Below are positions 41,281 through 50,749 of a DNA stretch of 64,000 nucleotides, piece after piece; the first letter of the stretch is position 1, and every line of letters starts with the position of its first letter. The stretch is from CAZBRS01 sp964494475. Lineage in GTDB: Bacteria > Myxococcota_A > UBA9042 > CAZBRS01. The notes under the pieces are model-generated. The model worked only from the letters and a program-made list of their open reading frames with translations, did not search any database and was not told the origin of the DNA. The stretch spans positions 81,179 through 145,178 of the forward strand of contig CAZBRS010000003.1 of assembly GCA_964494475.1 (NCBI GenBank), written 5' to 3'. A program made the position numbers and the translations under genes.

Positions 41281-41384
41281 CGGGCGCAGTTCACGCGCCG
41301 ATCCTCATGGTACCTGGTTCGAGCCAAGTGGCAATCCGGGCGCACCGCAGCGCGCCGCGAACGACCCGGCCCTCCGTGGCCTGC

Positions 41385-41402
41385 AGTCCGCGAAGGCGGA
41401 CT
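41385..41402. repeat. Perfect hairpin, candidate dispersed REP-like element
   Basis: AGTCCGC-GAAG-GCGGACT is a 7-bp perfect stem with a 4-base loop, lying in the gap upstream of the membrane-protein gene at 41462. No T-run follows. Similar GTCCGCGAAGGCGGAC hairpins occur as scattered repeats in several high-GC bacteria (from memory); only one copy is seen in this window. Confidence 0.4.
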
Positions 41403-41426
41403 TGATAGCCTGAGCCGCGACTTCAG

Positions 41427-41455
41427 TCGACGGCTTGCTCGGCCCGCGCTACCAT
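41427..41455 (+). promoter_or_regulatory. Promoter of the membrane-protein gene at 41462, predicted leaderless
   Basis: TCGACG at 41427-41432, a 17-base spacer and TACCAT at 41450-41455. The ATG follows after 6 bases with no Shine-Dalgarno. Confidence 0.45.
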
Positions 41456-41461
41456 CACCCC

Positions 41462-43585
41462 ATGCGCCCTGCCCTGCTGCTCCTCCTGCTGCTGACCCGC
41501 TGCGCCGCGGACGCGCCCGACGACGCGGGCCCCTGGCGCGTGGGCGCCACCGTCGCCAGCGGCTGGCGCCTGACCGCGCTCGAGCGCCAGCCCGAGTTCG
41601 CGCGGCTGCGCTGGCAGCACGGCGCTGACGCCACGGTCGTCGAGCTCGGCGCGCGCGCCGACGCTCCGTCGGAGTGGGCCACGCTGCTGCACCGCGTGCA
41701 ACCGGCGCCCGGGGAGACGCCGCCCGAAGCGCTGCTGGTCGCCGTGCGCGACGGGCTGCGTGCCTGGGAGGCGGGGCCGACGGGTCGCTCGCTGCTTGCC
41801 CCCGGCGTGGCGGCGACGCCGCGGCGCTCGGCCGCCGCGCCGCTCCTCGGAGCCCTGGTCGCGGCGTGGGCGCTCGCCCTGGCGGGCGCGCTCGGGCTGC
41901 TCTGGCGACGCGAGCCCCGGGCTCGCCGCCCGCTCGCGCTGGTCGCGGCGGCCCTCGCCGCCGCCGCACTGGCGGCCGCGCTGGAGCCCGCCTCGCGCCT
42001 TCCCGTGGGCTGGCTCACGGTGCTGCACGAGGGCACGGGGCGCTGGCACGTCGAGCAGCTGTACGCGCGCGGCGTGCACGCCGGACCGCTCGCCGCCTGG
42101 CTGGCCCGGCTCGCCGCAGGAGGCGCCGAGCCGGGCCTCCGCGACGTGGTTTGGCTGAACACCTGGCTGGCGGTCGTGAACCTCGGCGCCGGCGCCGCGA
42201 GCGCCTGGCTCGCGACGGGGCGGGTGTGGGCCGCCCTGCTGTTCGCCGGCGCGCTGGTGCTCTGCCCGCCCTTCGTGCTGTCGGCCGGCTCCGAGTTGGT
42301 GGCCCAGCCGGCGCTCACGCTCGCGTTCGGGGCGGCGGCCGGTCTCGCCCTGCTGGCGCGCACGCCGAACCTTGGCGAGCGGGCCCTCGCCTGCGCGAGC
42401 CTGGCCCTGGCCGTCGCGCTGGTCGGCCTGCTGCGCACCGAACTGCTGCTGCCCGCGGGCGCGGCGCTGGGGGGCGCGCTGGCGCGCACGTTGCTCGGCG
42501 ACGCCGGCCTCGCGGCGTTGACCGAACGAGCGAGGATACGCCTCGGCTCGTTGCCGGCCCGCGCGGCCCTGGCCGCGCTGCTGATCGGAGCGGGGCTGGC
42601 CGCCACGGCGTGGAGCGGCCCGCACCTCGGCAAATTGGAGTGGGCCGTGGCGGGTCTGAACCCGCTTCACCCGTCGATCTGGCACGTGCCCGCGGCGTTG
42701 ACGCTGACCCTGCCCCTGGGTGGGGCGCTGCTCGTGCTGGTCGCGCTCACGCGCGCGCTGGTCGTCCCCGGCGCGCCCTGGCTGATGCCCCTGGCCCTGC
42801 TCGTGCTCGTGAAGACGGCCGTGGCGGCCAGCCTCGACAACCCGTACGTGCTCACGCGCCTGTTGGCCTACGTGGCACCCCTCGCGCTGCTCGCGAGCCT
42901 GCCGGCCTGGCCCGCCCTGGTCAGCGGTGCGCGTCGATGGAACGCCCGGGCGCGCCACCCCCGCCTGGCCGGCGCCGCGCTCGCCGCGCTGGCGCTGACG
43001 CCGGGCGGCCTCGCCGGCCTGTCGGCGCTCGCGCCCTGGCACGCGGCCCTCGCCCGCGACGGGGCCCCCGCCTTCACCCTCGATCGCGACACCCAGGCCG
43101 AGGTGCGCGCCCTGGTCCGCTGGACCGAGGCGCACCCCGACTGCGTGGTGCTCACGCGGCTGGTGGCGGCCGACCGCGTGAGCAGCGCCCCCCTGCCCTG
43201 GCAATGGAAGGCGTTCGGCCGCCCCCTGGCCGAGCCCATCGAGCTCGCCTGGCGACAGGGCGACGACCCCGCGCGGGTCGCCGCCGAGGCCGCGCCCCGC
43301 GCGACCTGCCGGCTTCTCTACTGCGGGCTCGACACCAACCTGACGCTGGCCGACGGCCCTGTCCCGAACGAAGTCGAGGGATGCCCCGAGGCCGCGGGCC
43401 TGCCCGTGGTCGAGGAGTGGCGCTTCGCGTCACGCCCCTACGTGCGCGCGCAGACGTTCGGCGAGCACCGCAGCGACATCCGGCTGCGCCTGGTTCGTCT
43501 GCCGCGTCCGGGAACGCAGCCCGACGTCACGCCGAGGGTTTCGCCGCCAGATCGCGGCGCAGATCGTGCGCCGCCTGACGAATGA
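41462..43585 (+). CDS. Polytopic membrane protein of unknown function
   Basis: A 707-residue Ala/Leu-rich inner-membrane protein. An N-terminal signal or anchor is followed by a small soluble domain (about 20-120). About 10-12 membrane helices extend from about 130 to 510, with a soluble domain at the C-terminus. The general plan resembles GT-C glycosyltransferase-like membrane proteins, with extracytoplasmic loops and a C-terminal soluble domain, but I see no conserved DD or ED signature, so this is not asserted. The last 59 bases overlap the convergent antiporter gene, and near the C-terminus a REP-like 18-mer (43363-43380) is read through as coding sequence. Confidence 0.6.
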   Translation: MRPALLLLLLLTRCAADAPDDAGPWRVGATVASGWRLTALERQPEFARLRWQHGADATVVELGARADAPSEWATLLHRVQPAPGETPPEALLVAVRDGLRAWEAGPTGRSLLAPGVAATPRRSAAAPLLGALVAAWALALAGALGLLWRREPRARRPLALVAAALAAAALAAALEPASRLPVGWLTVLHEGTGRWHVEQLYARGVHAGPLAAWLARLAAGGAEPGLRDVVWLNTWLAVVNLGAGAASAWLATGRVWAALLFAGALVLCPPFVLSAGSELVAQPALTLAFGAAAGLALLARTPNLGERALACASLALAVALVGLLRTELLLPAGAALGGALARTLLGDAGLAALTERARIRLGSLPARAALAALLIGAGLAATAWSGPHLGKLEWAVAGLNPLHPSIWHVPAALTLTLPLGGALLVLVALTRALVVPGAPWLMPLALLVLVKTAVAASLDNPYVLTRLLAYVAPLALLASLPAWPALVSGARRWNARARHPRLAGAALAALALTPGGLAGLSALAPWHAALARDGAPAFTLDRDTQAEVRALVRWTEAHPDCVVLTRLVAADRVSSAPLPWQWKAFGRPLAEPIELAWRQGDDPARVAAEAAPRATCRLLYCGLDTNLTLADGPVPNEVEGCPEAAGLPVVEEWRFASRPYVRAQTFGEHRSDIRLRLVRLPRPGTQPDVTPRVSPPDRGADRAPPDE
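43363..43380. repeat. REP-like 18-mer, copy 1 (inside coding sequence)
   Basis: CCCGAACGAAGTCGAGGG; 16 of 18 bases are shared with the sequence at 52625-52642. Read in another frame both give the peptide PERSRG, a hallmark of dispersed REP-type repeats in high-GC bacteria. Confidence 0.4.
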
Positions 43586-45209
43586 CCGTGGCGTCGGCGC
43601 CCAGGTGCAGCAGGGCCTGCCGGGTGAGCTCGAGGGCGGCCTCCAGTTCGGGTTGCACCACGCGCACGGCCCCCAGCCCCGCCAGCGAGGCCGCCAGCGC
43701 CGGGTCGGACGCTCGAGCGGTCACGTGCAGATCGGGGCGCAGTCCGCGCGCCTGCCGAACGATCTCGGTGGCCACCAACGGGCCCGGGACCGTGATGAGC
43801 AGCAAGCTGGCCTTGTCGAGCCCGGCGGCCTTCAGCACCACCGGATGCGCGGCGTCGCCGTAGATCGTGGCGAACCCCGCCTCGCGCGCCTGCTCGAAGC
43901 GGCGTTGATCCAGCTCGACCAGCACGAAGGGCTTGCCCGCCCGCGCCAGCACGGTGGCCACGTGCCAGCCCGTGCGGCCGACCCCCGCGATGATCACGTG
44001 GTCGGCCAGCCCGCCCTTCGGCAGGTGCACGTTGCGCAGCGGCTCTCCCGGATAACGGCGACGAACCAGCGCGTACAGGCGGGCCGTCTGGCCCGAGAGC
44101 AGGGGCGTGAGGGCCATCGACACCACGGCCGCCGCCAACACCTGGCCGTAGAAGGCCTTGGAGATCGAGCCGCTCGACACGCCCAGCCGGGCCAGCACGA
44201 ACGAGAACTCGCCGATCTGGAAGAGGCCGAGGCCCACGGCCAGCGGGATCACGTTGCCGTAGCCGAAGAGGCGCACGATACCGGCGAAGAGCAGCCCCTT
44301 GATCAGCCCCACCGCCACCACCAGCCCGAGCACGGCACCCAGGTGGTCGAACACGAAGCGCGGGTCGAACAGCATGCCCACCGACACGAAGAACAGGAGG
44401 CCGAACACGTCGCGCAGCGGCGCGATCTCGGCCAGCGCCTGGTGCCCGTGCTCCGACTCGGCCAGCACCAACCCGGCCACGAACGCGCCGAAGGCGAACG
44501 ACAGGCCCACCAGGTAGGTGGCGTAGCCGACGCCGAGCCCGATGGCCGTGGCCGTCAGGAGGAACAGCTCGCGCGACCGCCAGCGCGCCACGCGGGCCAT
44601 CAGCAGCGGCAACACGCGTGCCCCCACCAGCAGCATGGCCGCCAGGAAGCCGGCTGCCTTCAGGACCGCCAGGCCGAGCGCCGGCAGCCCCACCAGGGGG
44701 TCGTCGAGGATGGGCAACACCAGGATCAGGGGCACGACGGCCAGATCCTGCACCACGAGCATGCCGATCATCACGCGGCTCGACAACGTGCCCAGCCAAC
44801 CCTGGTTCGCGAGCGTCTTCAGGAGCACCATGGTCGACGACAGCGACACCAGCGCCCCGAGCCACACGCTCTCCTTCCACTCGAGCCCAAGGGCGCGGCC
44901 GAGACCATAGCCCGCGGCGATGGTCAGGATCATCTGCAGGGGCGTGCCCAGAAGTGCCACGCGGCGGACGGGCGCCAACTCGCCGAGCGAGAATTCGAGG
45001 CCCAGCCCGAACAGCAGCAGCGCCACGCCGATCTCGGCCAGCAGCTCGATGTCGTGCACGTCGGTGACGGTCACGCCGCCGGTGTAGGGGCCGACCAGCA
45101 CGCCGGCCAGGATGTAGCCGAGCACGAGGGGCTGGCCCAGGCGCCTCGCGACCATGCCGCCGAGCAGCGCCGCCAGCACGACGATGACGATGTCGGTGGC
45201 GATCCCCAT
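43527..45209 (-). CDS. CPA2-family cation/proton antiporter with TrkA-N domain (KefB-like)
   Basis: A 560-residue membrane protein. Residues 1-390 form about 12 helices of the CPA2 fold with LFGLGLEFSLGEL, SLSSTMVLLKTL, MLVVQDLAVVPLIL and GLFQIGEFSFVLA. Residues 408-525 are a TrkA-N NAD-binding regulatory domain (HVIIAGVGRTGWHVATVLARAGKPFVLVELD). It exchanges K+ or Na+ for protons, gated by ligand binding to the RCK domain. It is the last gene of a seven-gene minus-strand operon, 20 bases behind a K+ channel, so the two control K+ together. Confidence 0.92.
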   Translation of the reverse strand: MGIATDIVIVVLAALLGGMVARRLGQPLVLGYILAGVLVGPYTGGVTVTDVHDIELLAEIGVALLLFGLGLEFSLGELAPVRRVALLGTPLQMILTIAAGYGLGRALGLEWKESVWLGALVSLSSTMVLLKTLANQGWLGTLSSRVMIGMLVVQDLAVVPLILVLPILDDPLVGLPALGLAVLKAAGFLAAMLLVGARVLPLLMARVARWRSRELFLLTATAIGLGVGYATYLVGLSFAFGAFVAGLVLAESEHGHQALAEIAPLRDVFGLLFFVSVGMLFDPRFVFDHLGAVLGLVVAVGLIKGLLFAGIVRLFGYGNVIPLAVGLGLFQIGEFSFVLARLGVSSGSISKAFYGQVLAAAVVSMALTPLLSGQTARLYALVRRRYPGEPLRNVHLPKGGLADHVIIAGVGRTGWHVATVLARAGKPFVLVELDQRRFEQAREAGFATIYGDAAHPVVLKAAGLDKASLLLITVPGPLVATEIVRQARGLRPDLHVTARASDPALAASLAGLGAVRVVQPELEAALELTRQALLHLGADATVIRQAAHDLRRDLAAKPSA

Positions 45210-45229
45210 CTTCCCCTCTCGAGGCCACG

Positions 45230-46288
45230 TCAGGCCGCGGGGGCGGCCCCCACCATCTCGCGCAGCACGCGCACCGACTCGCGCGGACCGAGCACGATGA
45301 GGTGCGTTCCGGCCGTCAGCGTGAGGTCGGGGCCGGGGTTGTAGGTGAAGGTGCTGTTGCCCTCGTCGCGAATGCCGACCACCAGCAGGTTGGTGCGCTT
45401 GCGGATCTCGGAGTCGGCCAGCCGCCGCCCGTGAAGCGACGAGCCGGCGGGGATGAGGACCTCGTCGAAGACCAGGCCCTGGCCCTTGTCGAGCAGCAGG
45501 TAATCGACGAAGTCGGTCACGTTCGGGCGGATCATCTGCAGGAACATGCGGTAGCCGCCCATGGCGCTCGGCGACACCACGTGGTCGGCGCCCACCTGCT
45601 TGAACTTCTTCAGCGAGCGCTGCTCGTTGATCTTCGACACGACGTGCAGGCCGGGGTTCAACTCCTTGGCCGACAGGATGAGGAAGAGGTTGTCCTCGTC
45701 CTCGGGCAGCGCGGCCATGAGGCCCCGGGCCCGCTGCACGCCGGCCTTCAGCAGCACCTCGTCGTCGTGCGTGACGTCGCCGATTACGTACGAGAGGTCC
45801 ATGCCGTGGGTCTTCAGGAAGCCCTGGACGGCCTCCTCGGAGCGGTCGATCACGACCACCGGATGGCCCGCGCTCACGAGCTGCGCGGCCGCGTACTCGC
45901 CATTGCGCCCCACGCCGCAGACCAGGTAGTGGTCGCGCATCCCCTCGATCGCCTTGTCCATGCGCCGCCTCCGGATGATCTGGTTCAGGTTGCCCTCGAC
46001 CAGGAAGGCCGTCACCGTCGAGAGCAGGTACAGCATGGACCCCGCGCCCAGGAAGATGAGCGTAATCGTGTAGATGCGCAGAATCGGATCATCGCCCACC
46101 GGGACCACCTCACGGAAGCCCACGGTCGAGATGGTGGTGGCCGTCATGTACGCGCAGTCGGAAAGGCTCCAGGCCCCGGCGCCCAGCGCGAAGTAGCCCG
46201 CCGTGCCCGTGACGAAGATGCCCCCGACGATCAGGAGCGGCAGCACGAAGGGCCGGATCGGGTTCTCGGCGGCGGGCCGCGTGGGCAT
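45230..46288 (-). CDS. RCK-gated potassium channel with GFR filter
   Basis: A 352-residue channel subunit with two membrane helices (about 13-34 and 72-97), the pore loop between them and the filter TVGFRE at residues 55-60. A TrkA-N domain (DHYLVCGVGRNGEYAAAQLVSAGHPVVVID) and a TrkA-C domain follow. Canonical K+ channels have TVGYGD; the third filter position is Arg instead of Gly. From memory such variants occur in bacterial TrkA-linked channels, so selectivity may differ but the fold is secure. It lies 16 bases behind gltX and 20 bases before the antiporter gene. Confidence 0.88.
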   Translation of the reverse strand: MPTRPAAENPIRPFVLPLLIVGGIFVTGTAGYFALGAGAWSLSDCAYMTATTISTVGFREVVPVGDDPILRIYTITLIFLGAGSMLYLLSTVTAFLVEGNLNQIIRRRRMDKAIEGMRDHYLVCGVGRNGEYAAAQLVSAGHPVVVIDRSEEAVQGFLKTHGMDLSYVIGDVTHDDEVLLKAGVQRARGLMAALPEDEDNLFLILSAKELNPGLHVVSKINEQRSLKKFKQVGADHVVSPSAMGGYRMFLQMIRPNVTDFVDYLLLDKGQGLVFDEVLIPAGSSLHGRRLADSEIRKRTNLLVVGIRDEGNSTFTYNPGPDLTLTAGTHLIVLGPRESVRVLREMVGAAPAA

Positions 46289-46304
46289 CGCTGCTCTCCT
46301 CGGG

Positions 46305-47768
46305 TCAGGCCTCCGGGGGCTTCGCGGGCAGGGCCTTGAGCTTCGAGACCGCGTCGCGCAGGCGGAACTGGCAGATGGGCTTGCCGAGCGCCTCCATGGT
46401 CTCGAAGAGGCCCGGCGACGCGGCGCGGCCCGTGGTCGCGATGCGCACGGCCATGAACAGGTCGCCGGCCTTCCAGCCCTGCTCCTCGGTCCACGCGCGG
46501 AGCACGGCTTCGACGTTCGCGAGCGTCCACTCGACCACCTTGTCGAGGCGCTCGGCCACGGCCTCGAGGGCACCCTGCACCTCCTTCGCGTCGTGGCGCT
46601 TGCGGCACTTGTCGAAGAGCAGATCGGGGTCGTACTCGAGGCGCCCGTTGAAGAAGAACGAGGTCGCGTCGATGAACTCGTCGAGCCGCCGGATGCGGGG
46701 CTGGATGTGCTCGACGAACGAGCGCACGTAGTCGCGCCGCAGCACGGTCTCGAACACGCGGTCGACCATCTGGTCGGGCGTGAGCGCGCGCAGGTAGTGG
46801 CCGTTCAGCCACTCGAGCTTCTCGAGGTCGAACACGGGGCCGCCCAGGCTGACGCGGGCCCAGTCGAAGGTGGCGACCATCTGCTCGAGGGTGACGATCT
46901 CGTTTTCGTCGCCCGTCGAGTAGCCCATGAGCGCCAGGAAGTTGAGCACCGCCTCGGGCAGGAAGCCCGCGCGGCGGTAGTAGTCGAGCGACACCGGGTT
47001 CTTGCGCTTCGAGATCTTCGAGCGGTCCTGGTTGCGCAGGAGCGGCAAATGAAAGAAGCGCGGGGGCTCCCAGCCGAAGAGCTCGTACAGGCGCAGGTGC
47101 TTGGGCGTCGAGGGGATCCACTCCTCGGCGCGGATCACGTGGGTGATGCCCATCAGGTGATCGTCGACCACGTTGGCCAGGTGGTAGGTGGGGAAGCCGT
47201 CGGTCTTCAGGAGCACCTGGTCGTCCATCTGGCTGTTGAGGTAGCTGACCTCGCCGCGGAGGCCGTCCTGGATCAGGGTGGCGCCCTCCCGGGGCATCTT
47301 GAGGCGGATGACGAAGGGCTCCCCCGCGTCGGCGCGGCGGCGGGCCTCGGCCGTGTCGAGTTCACGACAGGCGCCGTCGTAGCGGATGTCCTGCTTGTTG
47401 ACGCGCTGCTCCTCGCGCAGCGCGCCCAGGCGCTCGGCCGTGCAGAAGCAGGGGTAGGCGCCGCCGGTCTCGACGAGCTTCCAGGCGTGCTCGCGGTAGA
47501 TGGCGGTGCGCTCCGACTGGCGGTAGGGCCCGCACGGCCCGCCCACGTCGGGGCCTTCGTCCCAGGTGAGGCCCAGCCAGTGCAGGGCGCGCAGGATGGC
47601 CTCCTCGGACTGGCGCGTGGAGCGCGTCTGGTCGGTGTCCTCGATGCGCAGCACGAACGTGCCGCCGTGGTGACGCGCGAAGGCGTAGTTGAACAGGGCG
47701 ATGTAGGCGGTGCCCACGTGGGGGTCGCCCGTGGGGCTGGGCGCGATGCGGACCTTGACGGTGGCCAT
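46305..47768 (-). CDS. gltX: Glutamate--tRNA ligase
   Basis: A 487-residue class I aminoacyl-tRNA synthetase. The HIGH-type motif is in RIAPSPTGDPHVGTAY, the KMSKS-type motif is KISKRKN, and the family segments VLRIEDTDQTRS, IRAEEWIPSTPKH and LNFLALMGYS are in order. Four Cys in the region GGPCGPY and GAYPCFC suggest a zinc site typical of many GluRS. It charges tRNA-Glu. Start at 47768 with GGAG upstream. It follows gmk by 14 bases. Confidence 0.96.
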   Translation of the reverse strand: MATVKVRIAPSPTGDPHVGTAYIALFNYAFARHHGGTFVLRIEDTDQTRSTRQSEEAILRALHWLGLTWDEGPDVGGPCGPYRQSERTAIYREHAWKLVETGGAYPCFCTAERLGALREEQRVNKQDIRYDGACRELDTAEARRRADAGEPFVIRLKMPREGATLIQDGLRGEVSYLNSQMDDQVLLKTDGFPTYHLANVVDDHLMGITHVIRAEEWIPSTPKHLRLYELFGWEPPRFFHLPLLRNQDRSKISKRKNPVSLDYYRRAGFLPEAVLNFLALMGYSTGDENEIVTLEQMVATFDWARVSLGGPVFDLEKLEWLNGHYLRALTPDQMVDRVFETVLRRDYVRSFVEHIQPRIRRLDEFIDATSFFFNGRLEYDPDLLFDKCRKRHDAKEVQGALEAVAERLDKVVEWTLANVEAVLRAWTEEQGWKAGDLFMAVRIATTGRAASPGLFETMEALGKPICQFRLRDAVSKLKALPAKPPEA

Positions 47769-47782
47769 GACGGTTTCTCCGT

Positions 47783-48421
47783 TCAGCGGGACGGTGCGGG
47801 GTTCGGGCCCTCGAAGGTGGCCAGGACGGCGCGGGCCAGGGCGCCACGTCGCGAGGTCGCGGAGCGCTCGGCGCGCACGATGGCGGCCAGGTCGGCCGTG
47901 GCCACCTCGAGGTCGTCGTTCACGATCAGGTAACGATACACCTCGTGGCCCTGGCACTGCGAGGCCACCAGGCCGAGGCGCCGCTCGATGGTGGCCGCGT
48001 CGTCCTTGCCACGGGCCTCGAGCCGGGCGCGCAGATCGGCGTAGCGCGGCGGCAACACGAACACGCTGACCACGTCGGGCAATTGGCGGAGGAGGGCGTG
48101 CCCCCCGACGATGTCGAGATCGAAGAGGGCGTCGCGCCCCGCGGCGTGCAGGCGCGCCACCTCGCTGCGGGGCGTGCCGTAGCGGTAGCCGTACACGCTG
48201 GCCCACTCGAGCAGGGCGTCGGCGGCCAGCAGCCGATCGAACTCGGCCTCGGTCGCGAAGTGGTAGTCGCGACCGTCAACCTCGCCGAGCCGAGGCGCGC
48301 GCGTGGTCACCGACACCGAGAAGCCGAGGCGCGCGTCGGCCTGCAGCAGGCGCCCGATGAGCGTGGACTTGCCCGAGCCCGAGGGTCCGGACACCAACAG
48401 GGTCAGAGCATCAGTACACAT
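47783..48421 (-). CDS. gmk: Guanylate kinase
   Basis: A 212-residue kinase that phosphorylates GMP to GDP. It has the P-loop VSGPSGSGKSTLI, the GMP-binding segment SVTTRAPRLGEVDGRDYHF and LLEWASVYGYRYGTPRSEV, and the lid region. Its ATG overlaps the yicC stop by 11 bases, the usual yicC-gmk order in bacteria. Confidence 0.96.
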   Translation of the reverse strand: MCTDALTLLVSGPSGSGKSTLIGRLLQADARLGFSVSVTTRAPRLGEVDGRDYHFATEAEFDRLLAADALLEWASVYGYRYGTPRSEVARLHAAGRDALFDLDIVGGHALLRQLPDVVSVFVLPPRYADLRARLEARGKDDAATIERRLGLVASQCQGHEVYRYLIVNDDLEVATADLAAIVRAERSATSRRGALARAVLATFEGPNPAPSR

Positions 48422-49283
48422 TGGCGGACTGCTCCCGGATCTGCTCGTTCCAGAGGCGGGCCTCGATGAGCGGCGCCGTGACCTCGGGCGCCGCGTTCTT
48501 CGAGGCGCAGGTGTTGAGCTCGCGGTGGATCTCGACGCACAGGTAGTCGAGCTTCTTGCCCTTCGGCGCGGCCTTCGGCTCGGCGAGCAGGCGCTGGAGC
48601 TCGGCCAGGTGGGAGCGCAGGCGCGTGAGCTCTTCGCCCACGTCGGCGCGCTCGACCAGCAGCGCCACCTCCTGTTCGAGCCGCGCCGGATCGAGGGCGC
48701 CGCCCACCGCGTCACGGATGCGCGCGAGCAGCGCCTCGCGACGCTTGGGCTGCAAGGCAGCGAGCAGCGCCGCGGCCTTGTCGACCTCGGTGCCGAGGCC
48801 CGCCACGCACCGGCGTACGTGCGCCTCGGTGCGGGCGCCCTCGCGCTCGGCCATCTCGCGGTGGTGCTCCAGGGCCTCGTCGACCGCGGCCAGCGCCGTG
48901 GCCTCGTCGAGCGCCTCGTCGGGAGGGGGGCTGGCCAGGAGCGCGTCCTTCACCTGCAGCACGTGCTCGAGCTGCACCGGCCAGTCGCGGCCGGCGGCGC
49001 CCGCCAGGCCCTCGAGCCAGTGCACGACCGCACGCACGCGCGCGGGATCGGTCGCCGGCACGGTCGCCTCGGCCGTTCGCGTGAGCCGGAGGCGCACGTC
49101 GACCTTGCCGCGCGGGATGCGCTCCTTGACCCTGGCCTCGACGAGGGCCTGCAGGCCCGCCAACTCGTCGGGGCCCACCACGCGCACGTCGAGGAAGCGC
49201 GCGTTCACCGAGCGGATCAGCACGCTGAGGGAATAGCCCGCCGCGCTCCGCGAGGCCTGTCCGAAGCCGCTCATGCTGATCAT
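48411..49283 (-). CDS. YicC-family endoribonuclease
   Basis: A 290-residue protein with the YicC N-terminal signature MSGFGQASRSAAGYSLSVLIRSVNARFLD and the conserved C-terminus (GKKLDYLCVEIHRELNTCASK). YicC/YloC proteins are stress-linked endoribonucleases. The ATG at 49283 has GGAG 7 bases upstream and overlaps the histidine-kinase stop by 4 bases; an internal ATG three codons later is also possible. It lies immediately before gmk. Confidence 0.95.
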   Translation of the reverse strand: MISMSGFGQASRSAAGYSLSVLIRSVNARFLDVRVVGPDELAGLQALVEARVKERIPRGKVDVRLRLTRTAEATVPATDPARVRAVVHWLEGLAGAAGRDWPVQLEHVLQVKDALLASPPPDEALDEATALAAVDEALEHHREMAEREGARTEAHVRRCVAGLGTEVDKAAALLAALQPKRREALLARIRDAVGGALDPARLEQEVALLVERADVGEELTRLRSHLAELQRLLAEPKAAPKGKKLDYLCVEIHRELNTCASKNAAPEVTAPLIEARLWNEQIREQSANVY

Positions 49284-50749
49284 GCCGTCTCTCCGTTGTC
49301 GCCCGACGAGCCCTCGCGGAACGTGAGAACGAAGGTCGCGCCCTTGCCGGGCACGCTCTCGACGTCGAGGTCGCCGCCGTGGTCCTGGGCGAGGAAGCTC
49401 GAGATCGTGAGGCCGAGCCCCGTGCCCCGATCGCCTTTGGTAGAATAGAACGGACGGAAGATGTTGTCCAACTCGTCGAGGGGGATGCCGGGCCCGAAGT
49501 CCTTGACGCGAATACGGACCTTTCCGTCGCGGGCGCCGGCCCGGATCTCGACCACGCCCTTGCCGTCCATGGCGTCGGAGGCGTTCAGCAGCAGGTTCAT
49601 GAGGATCTGGTGCAACCGCGAGCCCGGGATGGCCACCCGCAAGGGCTCGCGGTCGAGCAGCAGCTTCAGGCTGATGTTCTTGAACTTCTTCTGCGCCTCG
49701 AGGAACCGCCACAGCTCCCGCACCGTCTCGCCCACCTCGCAGTCCTCGGCCTCGTCGCTGGTGGGCCGGCTGAAGTTCAAGAGATCCTTCACGATACGCT
49801 TGATACGCGCGATCGAGTCGTCGAGGATGCGCAGGATCTCGTTGCGCTCGTCGGGCCCCAGGTCGCTGCGCTCGAGCACCGACAGGTAGCCCTGGATGAC
49901 CCCCAGGGGGTTGCCGATCTCGTGCGCGATGCCGGCGCTCATCTCGCCGATGGTGGCCAGCTTGCCGCTCTGGACCAGGTGACCCTGGGTCATCTCGAGC
50001 TCCCGGTTGACGCGGCGCAGCTGCTGGTGCTGGCGCTGGGCGCGCTCGGACTCCTCGCTGCGCCCGGCCGCGAGGGCCTGGAGCGACGCCGCAAGGCGCC
50101 GGAACTCGGCCAGGAACGGCCGCGGCAGCTCCTGCCAGTCGTCGTCGGGCACGTCGACGTGGAGCGCCGCCTCGCGCACCAGGCGCTGGACGGGCCGAAC
50201 CACCAGCGCCGTGAGCCAGGTGTCGGTGAAGAGCCACGAGAACAGGAAGGCCACGCCCGCCAGCAGCAGGGCCAGGCGGCGGAAGGCAGACAGCCGGGCG
50301 TCGAGCGGCGCGGTCGAGGACACGCCGACCAACACGCGCGTCGGCGCCAGGGCCCGGCAGGTGAGCAGCACGTCGCGGCCGTCGACGGCGAAGTACCGGG
50401 ACCGGGGACCTGGGCCCTGGCCGCACTGCTCGAGGAACCCTTGGGGGATGCCGACTCGCGCGGCCGAACGGCGCAGCGAGAGGAAGCGCGCCTGGGCCAG
50501 ATCGATGAGCAGCACGTCGTCGTCGGCGTGGGGCAACTTGGCGGCCGCGTCGCGGAGCCCGGGCTCGTCGGTCGCCGAGAGCGCGGAGAGAGCGGCCAGG
50601 CGCGTGGCCGTGAAGCCCTCGAGCAACGCCACGTAGTACAGCCGCTCGACGGCCACGTACGTGAAGCCGAGCGCCGACACCGTCAGCAGCCCCGTGATCA
50701 GGAGCATCCAGGGCCGGAGCCCCACGCGGCTCAGGACAGCGCGGACCAT
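49280..50749 (-). CDS. Membrane sensor histidine kinase
   Basis: A 489-residue kinase. A membrane helix (about 13-38), an extracytoplasmic sensor (about 40-150) and a second helix (about 155-180) lead into a HAMP-like linker and a coiled coil (about 225-260). The HisKA domain follows with H276 in AGIAHEIGNPLG. The HATPase_c domain has NLLLNASDAM, DFGPGIP and GTGLGLTI. It phosphorylates an unknown regulator; none is adjacent. Its start overlaps the prepilin peptidase gene by 19 bases. Confidence 0.93.
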   Translation of the reverse strand: MVRAVLSRVGLRPWMLLITGLLTVSALGFTYVAVERLYYVALLEGFTATRLAALSALSATDEPGLRDAAAKLPHADDDVLLIDLAQARFLSLRRSAARVGIPQGFLEQCGQGPGPRSRYFAVDGRDVLLTCRALAPTRVLVGVSSTAPLDARLSAFRRLALLLAGVAFLFSWLFTDTWLTALVVRPVQRLVREAALHVDVPDDDWQELPRPFLAEFRRLAASLQALAAGRSEESERAQRQHQQLRRVNRELEMTQGHLVQSGKLATIGEMSAGIAHEIGNPLGVIQGYLSVLERSDLGPDERNEILRILDDSIARIKRIVKDLLNFSRPTSDEAEDCEVGETVRELWRFLEAQKKFKNISLKLLLDREPLRVAIPGSRLHQILMNLLLNASDAMDGKGVVEIRAGARDGKVRIRVKDFGPGIPLDELDNIFRPFYSTKGDRGTGLGLTISSFLAQDHGGDLDVESVPGKGATFVLTFREGSSGDNGETA

